A stretch of DNA of 16,236 nucleotides from an uncultured Ruminiclostridium sp. (GTDB lineage Bacteria > Bacillota > Clostridia > Oscillospirales > Ruminococcaceae): NCBI GenBank assembly GCA_934462775.1, contig CAKSIR010000040.1, positions 1 to 16,236 of the forward strand, in the 5' to 3' direction. The notes beneath the pieces are model-generated. The model worked only from the letters and a program-made list of their open reading frames with translations. It was not told the origin of the DNA and ran no database searches. How positions within the stretch are numbered: the stretch's first letter is position 1; each line of letters starts with the position of its first letter. Position numbers and translations under genes: made by a program. Shown here piece by piece: positions 1 through 5,366 of the stretch.

Positions 1-13
1 TTTAACATAAAAA

Positions 14-56
14 CTCCCTGCACTGTTTCACGCCTTAACGCTTGCAATGCAGGGAG
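14..56 (-). terminator. Probable native ppdK terminator, now downstream of the recombinase
   Basis: A 9-bp perfect stem, CTCCCTGCA (14-22) with TGCAGGGAG (48-56), is followed on the minus strand by a T-run (GGGAGTTTTTATG). It lies outside the left core site, so it is chromosomal DNA. By position it should be the original terminator of ppdK, whose 3' remnant ends at 114. In the integrated state it would end the recombinase transcript instead. The 25-nt loop is long, so termination strength is uncertain. Confidence 0.6.
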
Positions 57-106
57 CTTTATTTGGCTTTATGCGCCCTATGCGGTCACACAAAGCGGAT
101 TTTTGA

Positions 107-1918
107 TTAAGACTTAGCGGAGTGCAGCCTGTGCAGTAATCTGCGTAGGCAGTCAAAATTGATAATGCAGATATTATGTACATCGGAAGCGGTTTTGTCC
201 GCTTCCTCGCCGTATAAATATACATACGGTCTTTCTTTGGAGTTCGCTCTGCCTTTGACTGAAAGGTTTGTCTGCGTTTCGGAGTCAGCTCCTGTGGATA
301 AGTGCCATTCATACACGCCGTCGCTTGTGGGAATAACAGATGAAACAATATCTTCCAACACCTCGCGCCCAAGCTCTGTTTTACTGTCGGAAATGTCCTT
401 TAACGCCGAGATAATCTTATCAAGGTCAAGTGTATCGGTTGTAGGAGTTGCAGGGGATACAGATGTCGCCTGACTTCTGAGGTTTTTGATTTGTGCTTCA
501 TATTCAGCACGCTTCTTGTTATATTCCTCTTTGGTTATCTCTCCGTCAGTACGCATATCAATCAGAGCATCGAGCTTTCTTTCAAGCTTTGTAATTTCAG
601 CTTCATAATCAAAAGTCGGAACAGCTTCGGGAGCACTCTGCGTATAATATTTCTTGATATATTCAAGTGCGTCCTGCATATCCTTCGCTCTGTTTGCCCA
701 ATGCTCATTAAAAATAAATTCGCCCATCATATCCATTTTCCACTGAAGAACAGTCTTGTTATCGCAATAACCCTCGGTTTCAAGACCGGCTTTCTTACGA
801 TTAGCCGCATTGCCGTGATTGAGCTTGTTGTAACAGATGTAGCAGAATGTCTTGCTACCGTCATCGTGCTTGTGATAAACATTTTTTCTGAACGTGGAAC
901 CACAGGTACAGCGCAGTTTTCTCTGCCATAAATCAGCAGAAGGGTTATATCCCGTTGATGTAGTGTTGCCAAATTTATCTTTGCTGACAATTCTTCTTTT
1001 CGCAAGAAGCTCATTGCACTTATCCCACTGCTCTTCGGAAATAATTGCTTCAAAATCGCCCTTTTCATAGATATAACTATCTCTGTCACGATTGGTGATA
1101 CGCTTCTGCTCTAAGTAGTTGTTGCTTCGGCTCTTGTTGTAACATACACAGCCTTTGTAAGTAGCGTTTGCAATAACACGGGTGATATAGGATACATCCC
1201 AGCGGACAAGCCCCGATGAATTTTTACGTCCACGCTCTGTCAGCACCTTTGCAATTTTAGCACCGCCCAAGCCTTGCTCATAGAGGTCAAATATCATTCT
1301 GACGGTTTCAGCTTGTTCGGGATTTATTGTGTAGCTCTCGCCGGGTTTTCTGTCATAGCCTAAGATGTTGCCACTTCCGTAAAGCACTCCGTTCTCTCTG
1401 CTGATACGCTGTCCTGCTTTTACTCTTTCGGAAACCTTTCTGCTTTCCTCCTGAGCGAGAGTCGCCATAAGAGAAAGCCTGAGTTCTCCGTCGCCGTCCA
1501 TTGTCCAGATGTTGTCCTCGACGAAATAAACCTCAACGCCGATATTTTTGAGTTCACGGGTAAAGTTGAGAGTGTCAACAGTATTTCTCGCAAATCTGCA
1601 AACCTCACGGGTAACAATCAAATCGAACTTTCCACTCTTTGCGTCCTCTATCATTCTGAGGAAAGAAGGTCTTTTCTTCGCCTGAGTTCCTGTGATACCT
1701 TCATCAATATACTTGTCGACTACATTCCAGTTGGGATGATATTTTGCTTGGTCGTTGTACCACTGCATCTGATTTTCAAGAGCAGAGAGCTGAGCTTCGT
1801 GTTCTGTGGAAACTCGTCCGTAGAAAACAACGGTACGCTGACGGTTGCGGTCAAGCTTCGTGTAGTCCATAAAGCTGTTAAATGGTTTTACCCCTGACAT
1901 AGTTGTTGCATTACTCAT
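107..1918 (-). CDS. Large serine recombinase (site-specific integrase/excisionase of the island)
   Basis: This 603-aa protein should catalyse integration and excision of the island through a 5'-linked serine-DNA intermediate. Domains in order are a resolvase/invertase catalytic domain (about 27-170; nucleophile Ser37 in YGRVST, conserved REVCRFARN at 105-112), a recombinase DNA-binding domain (about 180-310), a zinc ribbon (C337, C339, C359, C362) and a coiled coil (about 436-482). The start at 1918 has an AAAGGA ribosome site about 9 nt upstream. The 3' end runs through the attL core: the last residues (HSAKS) come partly from ppdK DNA read in another frame. In the circular form the same frame would continue for 50 codons (see 16006-16161), giving about 649 aa. 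The integrated protein is therefore probably a C-terminally altered version. The family call is secure; the effect of the altered tail is unknown. Confidence 0.96.
   Translation of the reverse strand: MSNATTMSGVKPFNSFMDYTKLDRNRQRTVVFYGRVSTEHEAQLSALENQMQWYNDQAKYHPNWNVVDKYIDEGITGTQAKKRPSFLRMIEDAKSGKFDLIVTREVCRFARNTVDTLNFTRELKNIGVEVYFVEDNIWTMDGDGELRLSLMATLAQEESRKVSERVKAGQRISRENGVLYGSGNILGYDRKPGESYTINPEQAETVRMIFDLYEQGLGGAKIAKVLTERGRKNSSGLVRWDVSYITRVIANATYKGCVCYNKSRSNNYLEQKRITNRDRDSYIYEKGDFEAIISEEQWDKCNELLAKRRIVSKDKFGNTTSTGYNPSADLWQRKLRCTCGSTFRKNVYHKHDDGSKTFCYICYNKLNHGNAANRKKAGLETEGYCDNKTVLQWKMDMMGEFIFNEHWANRAKDMQDALEYIKKYYTQSAPEAVPTFDYEAEITKLERKLDALIDMRTDGEITKEEYNKKRAEYEAQIKNLRSQATSVSPATPTTDTLDLDKIISALKDISDSKTELGREVLEDIVSSVIPTSDGVYEWHLSTGADSETQTNLSVKGRANSKERPYVYLYGEEADKTASDVHNICIINFDCLRRLLHRLHSAKS
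111..154. other. attL: left element/chromosome junction with ppdK remnant
   Basis: The 9-bp core TGCAGCCTG lies at 123-131 and is repeated at 16160-16168. On the chromosomal side (111-122) the minus strand still encodes the last residues of PPDK (Q-A-A-L-R then TAA at 114-116), in the same frame as the copy at the right edge. On the element side an arm ending GCAGTC (149-154) is an imperfect inverted match to the arm GACTACC at 16144-16150. Joining the two element arms gives a 48-bp attP with the dinucleotide CA/TG of the core at its exact centre, the size and symmetry usual for large serine recombinases. Confidence 0.85.
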
Positions 1919-2018
1919 AGTTTTTAATTCCTTTCATATTGTGATTTTTCGCAGAAACGTGAACTTCTGCTATGTAAATGAAAGTAAATATTTTTATATC
2001 ACTTTTGTGCTTTAAAGC

Positions 2019-2047
2019 ATAAAATCACACTAAGAAATATTTGTCAA
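2019..2047 (-). promoter_or_regulatory. Recombinase promoter
   Basis: On the minus strand a consensus -35 TTGACA (2042-2047) is followed after 17 bp by a weak -10 TTTTAT (2019-2024), preceded by TG in the extended -10 position. The roughly 95-nt leader holds a small hairpin, GCAGAA (1951-1956) with TTCTGC (1965-1970), and a palindrome GCTTTAAAGC just after the -10. Either could be an operator. The gap 1919-2184 holds only this promoter, the divergent HAD promoter and two GTTACGCACC repeats. Confidence 0.55.
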
Positions 2048-2070
2048 GGGGCACAAGGGTGATGCAGTTC

Positions 2071-2110
2071 GTTACGCACCCATTGTCAATAGCCTGATTT
2101 GTTACGCACC
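2071..2110 (+). repeat. Pair of GTTACGCACC repeats upstream of the HAD gene
   Basis: Identical 10-mers GTTACGCACC occur at 2071-2080 and 2101-2110, exactly 30 bp apart, just upstream of the -35 at 2123. The same 10-mer, or a one-mismatch version, occurs at 3009, 3838, 3871 and 4760, always outside coding sequence. Likely roles are a regulator-binding site or a dispersed repeat of the island; neither is proven. Confidence 0.7.
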
Positions 2111-2122
2111 TTCTTTTGGGTA

Positions 2123-2151
2123 TTGAGTTTTCGGGGGTGATGTGGTATAAT
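2123..2151 (+). promoter_or_regulatory. Promoter of the HAD gene, shared module copy 1
   Basis: TTGAGT (2123-2128), a 17-bp spacer, then TATAAT (2146-2151) preceded by TGG, an extended -10. The surrounding bases (TTTTCG, then ATGTGGTATAAT) closely match the promoter at 3893-3921, so the two are copies of one module, each with a pair of GTTACGCACC-type repeats upstream. Confidence 0.8.
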
Positions 2152-2184
2152 TAAGCAAACGATGATATCAAAGGAGAACTCCCC

Positions 2185-2919
2185 ATGAAAAAGCCTGAAA
2201 TGATTATTTTTGATTATGGGCATACACTTCTGTACGAGCCTGACTGGAATTCTGTCAGAGGTAATTCAGAGCTTTTGAAATATGCAACGAAAAATCCAAA
2301 CAACTGCACTCTTGATGATGTCATAAAAGGTGCGGAATTGATTTTTGGTCAGAACATTGAAAATGTCCGTAAAATCGGATATGATATTAGCGGACAAATC
2401 GGTAACAAAGCATTGTATGAATATCTTGGAATAGAATTTTCACTTACCCCTTTGGAAATGGAAATAGTATTTTGGAACGGAGCGTCTATGGGGGCGATTA
2501 TGCCAGACGCAGACAAAATGCTTGACTATATAAATGAAAAGGGTATCAGAACTGCTGTCATAAGCAATCTCTTGTGGTCAAGTGAGGCATAGACAGAACG
2601 CTTAAACCGCCTTTTACCAAATAATCGTTTTGAATTTGTTATGACCTCCAGTGATTACTTTGTGAGAAAGCCAAATCGTATTTTGTTTGATATCGCTCTT
2701 CAAAAAGCAGGACTTCGTGCAGATGAAATCTGGTACTGCGGTGATAATCCGAAAGCTGATGTTGAAGGTTCTTCTCAGGTTGGCATTTATCCTGTTTTAT
2801 ATGATAATAATACAGATAAAGAATATAAAAACTCTTCAAGTAATATAACGCTTCAATGTGAGTATTTACATATTCACGAATGGAAAGAATTGATTGATGT
2901 TTTAGAGAGACTTGCTTAA
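2185..2919 (+). pseudogene. HAD-superfamily hydrolase interrupted by an in-frame amber codon
   Basis: The reading frame runs from the ATG at 2185 (AAAGGAGA ribosome site upstream) to the TAA at 2917-2919, broken once by TAG at 2590-2592 (codon 136). There is no frameshift: translation after the stop continues in phase (TERLNRLLPNN) and keeps the rest of the family. Visible HAD motifs are motif I FDYGHT (nucleophile Asp10), motif II VISN, motif III Lys in RKPNR, and motif IV GDNPKAD. One base change from TTG (Leu) would explain the TAG. The upstream part alone lacks motifs III and IV, so the gene is probably inactive unless the stop is read through. Other genes here end in TAG normally (4706-4708 and 6406-6408), which argues against general amber recoding. 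A downstream start at 2641 would give only the C-terminal part. Confidence 0.85.
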
Positions 2920-2955
2920 AACCCGACAACCCCCAATTCATTTAATCGTTTATTT

Positions 2956-2985
2956 AAGCCGTATCCGTACCCACGAGTACGGCTT
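2956..2985. terminator. Terminator between convergent HAD and BRO genes
   Basis: AAGCCGTA (2956-2963) pairs with TACGGCTT (2978-2985) as an 8-bp stem. A tighter alternative stem, CCGTAC with GTACGG, is nested within it. T-rich DNA follows on the plus strand (TTTACTATTTC). It lies between genes that converge on it and could serve both. Confidence 0.5.
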
Positions 2986-3008
2986 TACTATTTCTACGGT
3001 CTCGTTTC

Positions 3009-3018
3009 GTTACGCACC
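3009..3018 (+). repeat. Single GTTACGCACC repeat
   Basis: An exact copy of the 10-mer found upstream of the HAD gene. It lies immediately after the 3' end of the BRO gene (whose stop is at 3021) with no plus-strand promoter following it. Its occurrence without a promoter suggests that the repeat is not simply part of the promoter module. Confidence 0.6.
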
Positions 3019-3020
3019 TC

Positions 3021-3539
3021 TTATGAAGCTTCTGAAAACTCTACATCAATAACATTTTCATCACAAAGCCGCTTGCAGGTATCGGGATTTTCCGTCAGGA
3101 ACTCTACCACACGGCTCTGCTTCATCTCCCGCAGACGGCGCTGTATCGTGTAAGGATTATGGTCGCACTCGTCAAGAAATTCCTGAGTACAGTAGCAACC
3201 ATATTTTCTGATACACGGCAGAACTTCCTTTGTAACCCAACGCTTGAATGTTTTTGCCGCAGGAAGCCGTGAGCCAAAGATAAGACTGTATAAATCAGCT
3301 TCCCTGATGTAGTTCATTACGATGGTCTTATCCTTATTCTGAGGGTGAGGGACGCTTAGCTTCACAGGAGCGTTGCAGTGGTCGATAATTGCCTTTCTCG
3401 GATTGTGATAGCCGAGAATTTTTGCACTTGCTGACGCCGGGAAGAAAAGCTCGCCCTGCACCTCAACACTTTCCAGCAGACCAAACTCTTTGTACTGGAA
3501 AGGACTTGCTTCGGTTGAAATCATTTCGTTAAAATTCAT
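3021..3539 (-). CDS. BRO-N domain antirepressor-like protein
   Basis: This 172-aa protein contains one BRO-N (Bro/prophage antirepressor) domain over roughly residues 15-120. It shows the family hallmarks YHNPRKAI, NYIREADLYSLIFGS, and AKTFKRWVTKEVLPCIRKYG. BRO-N domains are DNA-binding modules of phage antirepressors and baculovirus repeat proteins. The usual second domain (ANT/KilA-C) is absent: only about 50 residues follow, so this is a short form. The start at 3539 has a strong GGAGG 8 nt upstream. Two tandem promoters with matching palindromes at 3575-3743 drive it. It may bind those palindromes or antagonise one of the island's XRE regulators; both ideas are inference. Confidence 0.88.
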   Translation of the reverse strand: MNFNEMISTEASPFQYKEFGLLESVEVQGELFFPASASAKILGYHNPRKAIIDHCNAPVKLSVPHPQNKDKTIVMNYIREADLYSLIFGSRLPAAKTFKRWVTKEVLPCIRKYGCYCTQEFLDECDHNPYTIQRRLREMKQSRVVEFLTENPDTCKRLCDENVIDVEFSEAS

Positions 3540-3574
3540 TTTTAACCTCCGTTCATTTATGATTATTGCTTATT

Positions 3575-3623
3575 CAGAACGTTCCGATGATTTAATTGTA
3601 GCACAGGAATGAGCAGAAGTCAC
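3575..3623 (-). promoter_or_regulatory. BRO promoter A (proximal) with AACGTT operator
   Basis: Minus strand: -35 GTGACT (3618-3623), 17-bp spacer, -10 TACAAT (3595-3600) with an extended TG. Eight bases after the -10 lies the imperfect palindrome CGGAACGTTCTG (3575-3586), covering the expected transcription start. The layout is identical to promoter B at 3695-3743. Confidence 0.75.
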
Positions 3624-3661
3624 TACCAAAAGACTCCCAAATAACTCCCACTTTACTCCCA
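3623..3661 (-). repeat. 11-bp phased repeat array A, upstream of promoter A
   Basis: On the plus strand CTACCA (3623), CTCCCA (3634), CTCCCA (3645) and CTCCCA (3656) are spaced exactly 11 bp. On the transcribed minus strand they read TGGGAG or TGGTAG. The array starts at the last base of the -35 hexamer and extends upstream, where an activator or cooperative repressor would bind on one face of the helix. Confidence 0.75.
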
Positions 3662-3694
3662 TTTTTCATCGGCTCTGTTCTGATTTTTCATTTT

Positions 3695-3743
3695 CAAAAC
3701 GTTTTGATATATTCATTATAGCAGATGAAAACGGAAAAGTCAG
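3695..3743 (-). promoter_or_regulatory. BRO promoter B (distal) with perfect AACGTT palindrome
   Basis: Minus strand: -35 CTGACT (3738-3743), 17-bp spacer, -10 TATAAT (3715-3720) with an extended TG. The perfect 12-bp palindrome CAAAACGTTTTG (3695-3706) lies 8 bp past the -10. Promoters A and B look like a diverged tandem duplication of about 120 bp. The gene-free stretch 3540-3967 is filled by these two promoters, their repeat arrays, and the plus-strand promoter of the next gene. Confidence 0.8.
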
Positions 3744-3814
3744 TACCAGAAGTGTTCCATTTTTGTCCCAATTTTTTCTCAAAAAAGTCTCAGAAAAGTC
3801 CCAAAAAAGTCTCA
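3743..3814 (-). repeat. 11-bp phased repeat array B, upstream of promoter B
   Basis: Seven 6-bp motifs lie in perfect 11-bp register on the plus strand: GTACCA 3743, GTTCCA 3754, GTCCCA 3765, TTCTCA 3776, GTCTCA 3787, GTCCCA 3798 and GTCTCA 3809. Most are separated by A- or T-runs. Read on the minus strand the unit is TGGGACTTTTT-like. As in array A, the first motif overlaps the last base of the -35. Conservation of the spacing despite changes in the motif points to a protein that polymerises along the DNA. Confidence 0.78.
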
Positions 3815-3837
3815 CGATGAAAACGTCTGCCCGATTT

Positions 3838-3880
3838 GTTACGCACCCTCGGAAAATAACGTCTCAGTTTGTTACGCATC
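3838..3880 (+). repeat. Pair of GTTACGCAYC repeats upstream of the HExxH gene
   Basis: GTTACGCACC (3838-3847) and GTTACGCATC (3871-3880) lie 33 bp apart. Each sits inside a longer imperfect repeat that begins AACGTCT (3822 and 3858) and ends TCGG. The pair precedes a promoter module nearly identical to that of the HAD gene. Confidence 0.7.
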
Positions 3881-3892
3881 TGTCGGTTATGA

Positions 3893-3921
3893 TTGAATTT
3901 TCGAGAGAAATATGGTATAAT
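3893..3921 (+). promoter_or_regulatory. Promoter of the HExxH gene, shared module copy 2
   Basis: TTGAAT (3893-3898), 17-bp spacer, TATAAT (3916-3921) preceded by TGG. The sequence from the -35 through the -10 matches 2123-2151 closely, including TTTTCG after the -35 and ATNTGGTATAAT. Confidence 0.8.
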
Positions 3922-3947
3922 GAACTTAATGCATAAATAAAAACTTA

Positions 3948-3964
3948 AGTGTAGGTGAGACACT
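3948..3964 (+). promoter_or_regulatory. Ribosome site in a hairpin loop
   Basis: AGTGT (3948-3952) can pair with ACACT (3960-3964), placing the ribosome site AGGTGAG in the 7-nt loop just before the ATG at 3968. The stem has only 5 bp, so the structure may only tune initiation or may be incidental. Confidence 0.35.
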
Positions 3965-3967
3965 ACC

Positions 3968-4708
3968 ATGAATATTATTGAACAACTTAATGCTTATGTA
4001 GATGAATATAAAATTTTTATGGGAATCGATAAGTTTCCTGAATACAATTTACAAACAAGAACGGCTTCTATAATCACTGCGGAAACTCAAGGATTTGAAT
4101 CTGTAGCTTCGACACTTTATCAACCAATAACAGGTCAACATACATTGATTATTAGTTCTAATCTAAACTTGTTACGATATGTAATGTTTCATGAATTTAC
4201 TCATATGTATGATTCGGAGTTATATGTGAACGGGGATAAAGTAAGATATTTAGGGCTTTCTGGATATACGGAATATCATGCTTCTCAGATAGAATTAGCA
4301 CAGTTGTTGGGAGCAAAATGTTTTAATGATATTCCCTCTTTCTCCATGAATACAATGATATCAGCTATCTCAAAAGAAACAAGTGTATTGCAGTATGTTG
4401 AGAATAAGTACAACCACGCTATTAATTTGTTTAATAGGTCTGATTTCCCAGTCGATTTAAGCATCTTGAAATCTGCTTTAGGAGTACTTTATAATTATTG
4501 GGGGCTCCGTTCAATATGTGAAATGTACTCCACTGATTTTGTTGAGAAAATTGATAATGCAGCATTCTTAAAATTTATTCCCTCTATGAATTTTTCACTT
4601 ATAAACAATATAATGAATGGTTGGTTGGATAAAACAAAAATCGATTTGAGTATTCCATTATACGCAAATGCTATCATGGCTATTATTAAAGATTACAATT
4701 TGAATTAG
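3968..4708 (+). CDS. HExxH-motif protein, putative zinc metalloprotease
   Basis: This 246-aa protein of unrecognised family carries FHEFTHMYD, so His75, Glu76 and His79 form an HExxH zinc site. A second acidic helix (YTEYHASQIELAQLLG, Glu102 or Glu109) could supply the third ligand, a spacing reminiscent of ImmA/IrrE-type metallopeptidases. No signal peptide or membrane helix is apparent, so it is probably cytosolic. The rest is mixed alpha-helical without a recognised domain. ImmA-like proteases in mobile elements cleave XRE repressors to trigger excision. The island encodes XRE and BRO regulators, so a similar job is possible but unproven. It has its own promoter, the copy-2 module, and stands alone. 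It ends with a normal TAG. Confidence 0.8.
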   Translation: MNIIEQLNAYVDEYKIFMGIDKFPEYNLQTRTASIITAETQGFESVASTLYQPITGQHTLIISSNLNLLRYVMFHEFTHMYDSELYVNGDKVRYLGLSGYTEYHASQIELAQLLGAKCFNDIPSFSMNTMISAISKETSVLQYVENKYNHAINLFNRSDFPVDLSILKSALGVLYNYWGLRSICEMYSTDFVEKIDNAAFLKFIPSMNFSLINNIMNGWLDKTKIDLSIPLYANAIMAIIKDYNLN

Positions 4709-4759
4709 AACGCTGTTCACCAACGAATAAAATGAGAAACAAATATGGTACCCCGTTTT

Positions 4760-4769
4760 GTTACGTACC
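4760..4769 (+). repeat. Degenerate GTTACGTACC repeat
   Basis: One mismatch from the GTTACGCACC family, located 51 bp after the end of the HExxH gene and close to an orphan AACGTT palindrome at 4803. No promoter module follows it. Confidence 0.5.
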
Positions 4770-4802
4770 TATTATAACAAACTTTCTTCATGAAAAATAT
4801 TT

Positions 4803-4828
4803 CAAAACGTTCTGCAATTATAATTCTA
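4803..4828 (-). promoter_or_regulatory. Orphan copy of the AACGTT operator and -10 module
   Basis: CAGAACGTTTTG on the minus strand (4803-4814) lies 8 bp from a TAGAAT -10 preceded by TGA (4823-4828), the same geometry as at the BRO promoters. There is no good -35 at 17 bp. No gene follows in this direction except the antisense 3' end of the HExxH gene. It may be a relic or an antisense promoter. Confidence 0.45.
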
Positions 4829-5008
4829 TCATAGTCGTTGTTTCGTTTTCGGTACAACGACTTTTTTCTAAAAAATATTTTTTCATCTGTTTTTCAATCA
4901 AGCGTGAGCGAGATTTCTGCCAAGGGGTTTGGGTTCTCCCAACAAGTTTTTTGCATTTGTCTGCGCTGACGATTTTCTTTGAAAATGTGGAGTGTGGCCA
5001 CAAATGCT

Positions 5009-5156
5009 ATGCTTGCTGTCAACGAAGTGGCAGAAAGCATAGTTTACAAAAAGCGGACTGTGTCTATACACAGGCGATGCTTGCTCTCATCTGAAAATGA
5101 AAAAGAGCAAGCTGCAAAATTGACGCAGTGTATAGACAAGTCATATGCTTGCTCTC
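5009..5156. repeat. 68-nt tandem repeats forming strong hairpins, candidate structured RNA
   Basis: ATGCTTGCTSTC occurs at 5009, 5077 and 5145, exactly 68 nt apart each time. Units 1 and 2 remain alignable beyond that motif. The region folds well on paper. Hairpin 1 pairs CTATGCTT (5007-5014) with AAGCATAG (5035-5042) and continues with CTGTC/GGCAG inside. Hairpin 2 pairs GACT plus TGTCTATACAC (5056-5071, one bulged G) with GTGTATAGACA plus AGTC (5128-5142), enclosing GCTTGCTCT/AGAGCAAGC (5079-5087 with 5104-5112). A perfect palindrome TGTGGCCACA (4993-5002) precedes them. No convincing ORF covers the region. It could be a noncoding RNA, the DNA site of a replication or transposition protein, or a miniature-transposon relic. 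Strand is unknown. Confidence 0.55.
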
Positions 5157-5211
5157 CGCTGAGTTAAAAAACGAATGATTAACTTTTTCAAGAAAGCTTC
5201 GCAGAACGCAC

Positions 5212-5258
5212 ATACTATCGGAGATGGTATATAAATGCGCCCTTGTCTGATGCAAGGG
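5212..5258. other. Two further hairpins in the gene-free stretch
   Basis: ATACTATC (5212-5219) pairs with GATGGTAT (5223-5230) with one G-U pair, and CCCTTG (5240-5245) pairs with CAAGGG (5253-5258). A weaker AGTTAA/TTAACT pair lies between about 5162 and 5184. These extend the run of secondary structure from 5007 to the kinase terminator. The rest of 4709-5366 shows no gene that I can support. Confidence 0.4.
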
Positions 5259-5309
5259 GGAAATGAAGCTTATTCATTCTGAAAAAATTCTTTCTTTGAC
5301 ATAAAAAAC

Positions 5310-5348
5310 AATCGCCCTATCGTCATAATTTTTGACAGTTGGGCGATT
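5310..5348 (-). terminator. Terminator of the four-gene operon
   Basis: AATCGCCC (5310-5317) pairs with GGGCGATT (5341-5348), and on the minus strand the hairpin is followed by GTTTTTTATG. It lies 18 bp past the kinase stop codon. The long inner loop contains a weaker CTGTC/GACNATAG pairing. Confidence 0.7.
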
Positions 5349-5366
5349 TGCTATAGCTTTATAATC

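Noticed and set aside
2590..2592. General amber recoding (pyrrolysine or suppressor)
   Set aside because: Other genes in the window (ends at 4708 and 6406) use TAG as a normal stop, and there is no other internal TAG.
3743..3814. Replication iterons
   Set aside because: No Rep protein is encoded. The motifs are short, vary in sequence, and are placed exactly against promoter -35 elements, so transcriptional control fits better.
4732..5094. Plus-strand 120-codon open frame, and a minus-strand 61-codon frame at 4818-5003
   Set aside because: Neither has a convincing ribosome site or any recognisable family. Both overlap the orphan operator or the structured repeats, and they are mutually exclusive.
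5009..5156. CRISPR array
   Set aside because: Only 12 nt are well conserved between units, the intervening sequences are partly alignable and self-complementary, and there are no cas genes.
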